Translations under genes and position numbers: made by a program
Source of the DNA: Candidatus Krumholzibacteriota bacterium
GTDB taxonomy: Bacteria; Krumholzibacteriota; Krumholzibacteriia; Krumholzibacteriales; Krumholzibacteriaceae
Direction of reading: 5' to 3'
DNA: 5,174 bases
Assembly (NCBI GenBank): GCA_030630165.1
Contig: DAOVNN010000223.1
Location: 1 to 5,174 of the forward strand
Shown: positions 4,002 to 5,174 of the stretch, piece after piece
Numbering within the stretch: position 1 is the stretch's first letter
Layout of the letters: the number at the start of each line of letters is the position of its first letter
Notes under the pieces: model-generated
The model's database searches: none
What the model was told of the DNA's origin: nothing
The model's input: the letters and a program-made list of their open reading frames with translations, nothing else

Positions 4002-5174
4002 CTAGATCCCCTTTCTTGCGACATCTTCTTCCTCGAGTTTGTCGATCTTGGCGAGCATCTTCTTCCCGTTCTCGTTCTCGGGATTCATGGCGATCGACTT
4101 CTCGTAGTACTTCCTGGATTTCTCCAGTTTCCCGGCAACGAGCAGCGCCTCGCCCATGCTGTCGTATGTATTCCAGGATTCGGGATACATCTTGACGTTC
4201 GTCTTGAAGACCAACATCGACTCGTCGACATGCTTGTTAAAGAGGAAAACGTAACCAAGCGTGTTGAATTCGCTCTCCTTGAAGTATATCTTCTCGTCGC
4301 CGCTCGCCTCGAGCGTTTTCATCTTCCCCAGGACGTCCATCGCATGATCTTTGCCATCTTTCTTGAGGGCTTTCGCAAAGTGGACGGCAGCGGAGTTCTC
4401 TCCGCCCGTCTCCACGATCTTCTTCCATGACATCTCGATCTTTTCCTCAGCTGACATCTTGGAATATTCGCCCTTCATCTTCTGTTTCTTCTTGAGCTGC
4501 TGCTCATACTCCTGTTTTGACTTCTGCTCTTCCTTGAGCTGCTGTTCTGTCTTCTTCTCCTGCTTTTCCTGGGCCTGTGTCTGCTCCCAGATACCGGAGA
4601 GTGAAAGGGGAAGAATCAACGTGAATACGAGTATGACGGCGATTGTCGCCGCCCTGCGGCTCCCCGTGCTGCGGTTGATCGAAGGATTGAGGATGCACAG
4701 AAGCCTGTCCTTAAGGTTTGATCCCTGAGAAATCGTAACCACCTCCCATGCCGGCCTCGCCGCGCTTCCCAGATCGGCGGCGATATCCATCAGCAGTGAC
4801 GCGTATTCCGAAGGACGCGCGCCGCTGTTGAGTACGGCATTATCGCAGTCGCGTTCGCGCTCTATACGGAGCTGCTTTACGGCGATCCACACCAGTGGAT
4901 TGAACCAGTGGATCGTCGTGGCGACATGCGCAAATAGTTCGATCCAGCCGTCATGTCTCATCACGTGCGCGAGCTCGTGAGAAAGGACGAGCCGGACCCT
5001 TTCGTCGGACCAGGCGGTCGCGGTGGAAGGAAGTATGATGTTGGGCTTTGTCACTCCGGTAGTGATAGCCGTCTTGAGCCGGTCTGAAAGGAGGAGCCGG
5101 ACGTCACGCCGCAGGCCCATGCTCGCCGAGATCCTTTCGGACTCCTCGAGCAGTCTGCCTTCCGCGGGGACGGC
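4002..5174 (-). CDS. M56 (BlaR1-type) membrane metalloprotease with coiled coil and C-terminal TPRs (N-terminus beyond window)
   Basis: The frame is open to the right edge; 390 residues are visible, numbered here from base 5174. The Met at 5120 is not the start, because the preceding 18 codons (including AEGRLLEESERISAS) read as normal M56 sequence. The zinc-protease motif HELAH is at 66-70, and the ERERDCDNAVL segment supplies the likely third ligand, E107. A transmembrane helix (about 175-195) follows, then a strongly charged Gln/Lys/Glu coiled coil (about 196-245) with a duplicated 14-residue unit. A helical linker leads to two TPRs (about 300-333 and 334-367, with G, aromatic and Pro consensus positions). 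M56 proteases such as BlaR1 and MecR1 sense a signal outside the membrane and trigger loss of a BlaI/MecI repressor. Here the TPR tail replaces the penicillin-binding sensor domain. A BlaI-like gene just past the right edge would be expected but cannot be seen. Ends at TAG 4002-4004. Confidence 0.88.
   Translation of the reverse strand, partial: AVPAEGRLLEESERISASMGLRRDVRLLLSDRLKTAITTGVTKPNIILPSTATAWSDERVRLVLSHELAHVMRHDGWIELFAHVATTIHWFNPLVWIAVKQLRIERERDCDNAVLNSGARPSEYASLLMDIAADLGSAARPAWEVVTISQGSNLKDRLLCILNPSINRSTGSRRAATIAVILVFTLILPLSLSGIWEQTQAQEKQEKKTEQQLKEEQKSKQEYEQQLKKKQKMKGEYSKMSAEEKIEMSWKKIVETGGENSAAVHFAKALKKDGKDHAMDVLGKMKTLEASGDEKIYFKESEFNTLGYVFLFNKHVDESMLVFKTNVKMYPESWNTYDSMGEALLVAGKLEKSRKYYEKSIAMNPENENGKKMLAKIDKLEEEDVARKGI
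4464..4547 (-). repeat. Tandem 42-bp (14-residue) duplication in the M56 protein coiled coil
   Basis: Two adjacent units encode EQQLKEEQKSKQEY (4506-4547) and EQQLKKKQKMKGEY (4464-4505), 10 of 14 residues identical. The DNA copies agree at about 29 of 42 bases by direct comparison. Fourteen residues equal two heptads, so the duplication preserves coiled-coil phase. Divergence, mainly in the middle codons, indicates an old rather than recent duplication. Confidence 0.75.

Noticed and set aside
3795..4430. + strand frame of 211 codons running from the intergenic region across the M56 gene end
   Set aside because: It is again in antisense register with the M56 gene. Its first third is a proline/arginine-rich translation of G+C-rich non-coding DNA, and it begins with TTG without a good ribosome site.

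Overview
The window is G+C-rich chromosomal DNA with compact gene packing. It carries the C-terminal end of an unidentified gene and a small DUF3467 gene on the + strand. Four larger genes lie on the - strand: a lipid A-type acyltransferase, a DUF362/ferredoxin protein, DprA, and the C-terminal part of an M56 (BlaR1-type) membrane protease. A lipid A-type acyltransferase points to a Gram-negative (diderm) bacterium. DUF362-ferredoxin, DUF3467 and a BlaR1-like protease with a TPR tail would suit an uncultured FCB-group lineage (Krumholzibacteriota, Eisenbacteria or Zixibacteria type) or a deltaproteobacterium. That placement is inference, because no rRNA or other phylogenetic marker gene is present.

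Layout. Bases 1-124 hold the possible end of an upstream + strand gene, in which two frames are open at the very edge. Bases 125-200 hold a good sigma70-type promoter inside an inverted repeat, followed by the DUF3467 gene (201-518). This gene converges on the - strand cluster with 2 bp between stop codons. The cluster reads, in transcription order, dprA (3726-2581), DUF362/ferredoxin (2557-1427) and acyltransferase (1426-521). The gaps are 23 bp and 0 bp, and the last junction is a direct TAA|ATG with the ribosome binding site inside the upstream gene. This is a likely operon with a candidate -10 box near 3771-3776. Upstream of it lies about 260 bp of non-coding sequence (3741-4001) rich in inverted repeats, and then the M56 gene, whose 5' end runs off the right edge.

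Function. DprA handles incoming single-stranded DNA and loads RecA. The DUF362 protein carries two [4Fe-4S] clusters and has no assigned reaction. The acyltransferase belongs to the family that adds secondary acyl chains to lipid A or related lipids. No shared pathway for the three is evident. The M56 protein has an intact zinc-protease motif, a membrane helix, a charged coiled coil with a duplicated 14-residue unit, and two C-terminal TPRs. It looks like a membrane-bound signalling protease with an unusual sensory or scaffold tail.

I see no CRISPR array, mobile element, tRNA, rRNA or convincing new defence or biosynthetic system. The points most worth a second look are the M56-coiled-coil-TPR architecture, the coupled DUF362/acyltransferase pair, and the inverted repeats in 3815-3945.
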